Shown here: positions 63,733-64,000 of the stretch, piece by piece
Numbering within the stretch: the stretch's first letter is position 1
How the letters are laid out: each line of letters begins with the position of its first letter
Assembly (NCBI GenBank): GCA_946554445.1
Contig: CAMNSD010000023.1
Span: forward strand, 1 to 64,000
Length of the DNA stretch: 64,000 bases
Origin: an uncultured Lachnospiraceae bacterium
GTDB taxonomy: Bacteria > Bacillota > Clostridia > Lachnospirales > Lachnospiraceae
Direction: 5' to 3'
Program-made: the position numbers and the translations under genes
Notes under the pieces: model-generated
Databases searched by the model: none
What the model was told of the DNA's origin: nothing
What the model saw: only the letters and a program-made list of their open reading frames with translations

Positions 63733-64000
63733 TTCTGTGTCCTCCGATCTGATGATTGCGTTCTCGGGTGGTGGCGCCTTCCTCTAGGTTCATGCCCTTG
63801 AGGATGGCGTCTTTGCCAAATTTATTTTTGATGTCAATGACAGCCTGCTGCATTTTGCGGTTCCGCTCTAATTCCTCTGCATCCACGAAAAAACTGTATT
63901 GATGGTATTCTTCTGGCATCACATGATTGCAGGTGATGTTGATGCGGTGAATCTGATAACTGGAATCCACAATCCGTTCATAGAGGGCAGTTACGGCCGG
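63722..64000 (-). CDS. Y-family DNA polymerase (UvrX/DinB-like), C-terminal part
   Basis: The final ~92 codons of a gene that continues past the right edge. PAVTALYERIVDSSYQIHRI and the SFFVDAEELERNRKMQQA..DIKNKFGKDAILKG end match the little-finger/C-terminal part of UmuC/UvrX-type translesion polymerases. The catalytic palm is outside the window. Context with YolD supports the call. Confidence 0.85.
   Translation of the reverse strand, partial: PAVTALYERIVDSSYQIHRINITCNHVMPEEYHQYSFFVDAEELERNRKMQQAVIDIKNKFGKDAILKGMNLEEGATTRERNHQIGGHRSGE

Overview
The window reads as chromosome of a spore-forming anaerobic Firmicute, most likely a Lachnospiraceae (Clostridium cluster XIVa) member. Supporting signs are a SCIFF peptide with its radical-SAM maturase, the sporulation genes spoIIGA-sigE-sigG and ymxH, a DUF5688 protein of the kind common in Lachnospiraceae, a meso-DAP-type MurE, strong AGGAGG-type ribosome sites and frequent GTG/TTG starts. 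Almost every gene lies on the + strand. Only sigG and the YolD/Y-family polymerase pair at the right edge are on the - strand. No rRNA, CRISPR array, insertion sequence or prophage was seen.

Layout. 1-3.9 kb: end of the SCIFF precursor (scfA), its maturase scfB, and a secD-secF fusion. 4-6.9 kb: recJ and a PfkB-type sugar-phosphate kinase. 7.2-19.5 kb: murE, then the housekeeping run priA-def-fmt-yugP-rsmB-rlmN-PP2C phosphatase-PASTA kinase-rsgA. 19.8-29.2 kb: an 861-residue redox fusion (CoA-disulfide-reductase-like flavoprotein + rhodanese + siroheme-type reductase half-domain + 2[4Fe-4S] ferredoxin), followed by hemA-sirC-hemC-cobA/hemD-hemB-hemL. Together these could make siroheme from glutamyl-tRNA. 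29.2-31.2 kb: a small AT-richer accessory stretch (acyltransferase, DinD-like). 31.4-33.4 kb: ychF and lgt. 33.6-47 kb: the division and cell-wall cluster mraZ-rsmH-ftsL-pbp-spoVD-mraY-murD-ftsW-murA-ftsQ-ftsZ, headed by four MraZ boxes. 47.2-51.8 kb: spoIIGA-sigE, a response regulator with HD-GYP and GGDEF domains, and sigG in reverse. 52-64 kb: zinc-ribbon/SH3 protein, ymxH, nrdR, yqeG-aroE-aroK-aroQ-efp, DUF5688, tRNA-Arg(CCG), a second SH3 protein, a small helical protein, gdhA, an MFS exporter, and the - strand YolD/polymerase pair.

The points most worth following are the self-contained sulfur-redox fusion with its own siroheme supply operon, the SCIFF peptide system translationally tied to SecDF, and a response regulator whose C-terminus looks like a second, degenerate GGDEF domain. 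Several RNA-level control elements also stand out. MraZ boxes sit at the transcription start, with one box doubling as a terminator stem. A long hairpin hides the ribosome site of the SpoVD-like PBP, an inverted repeat crosses the ymxH start codon, and an intergenic hairpin repeat keeps its pairing by compensating base changes.
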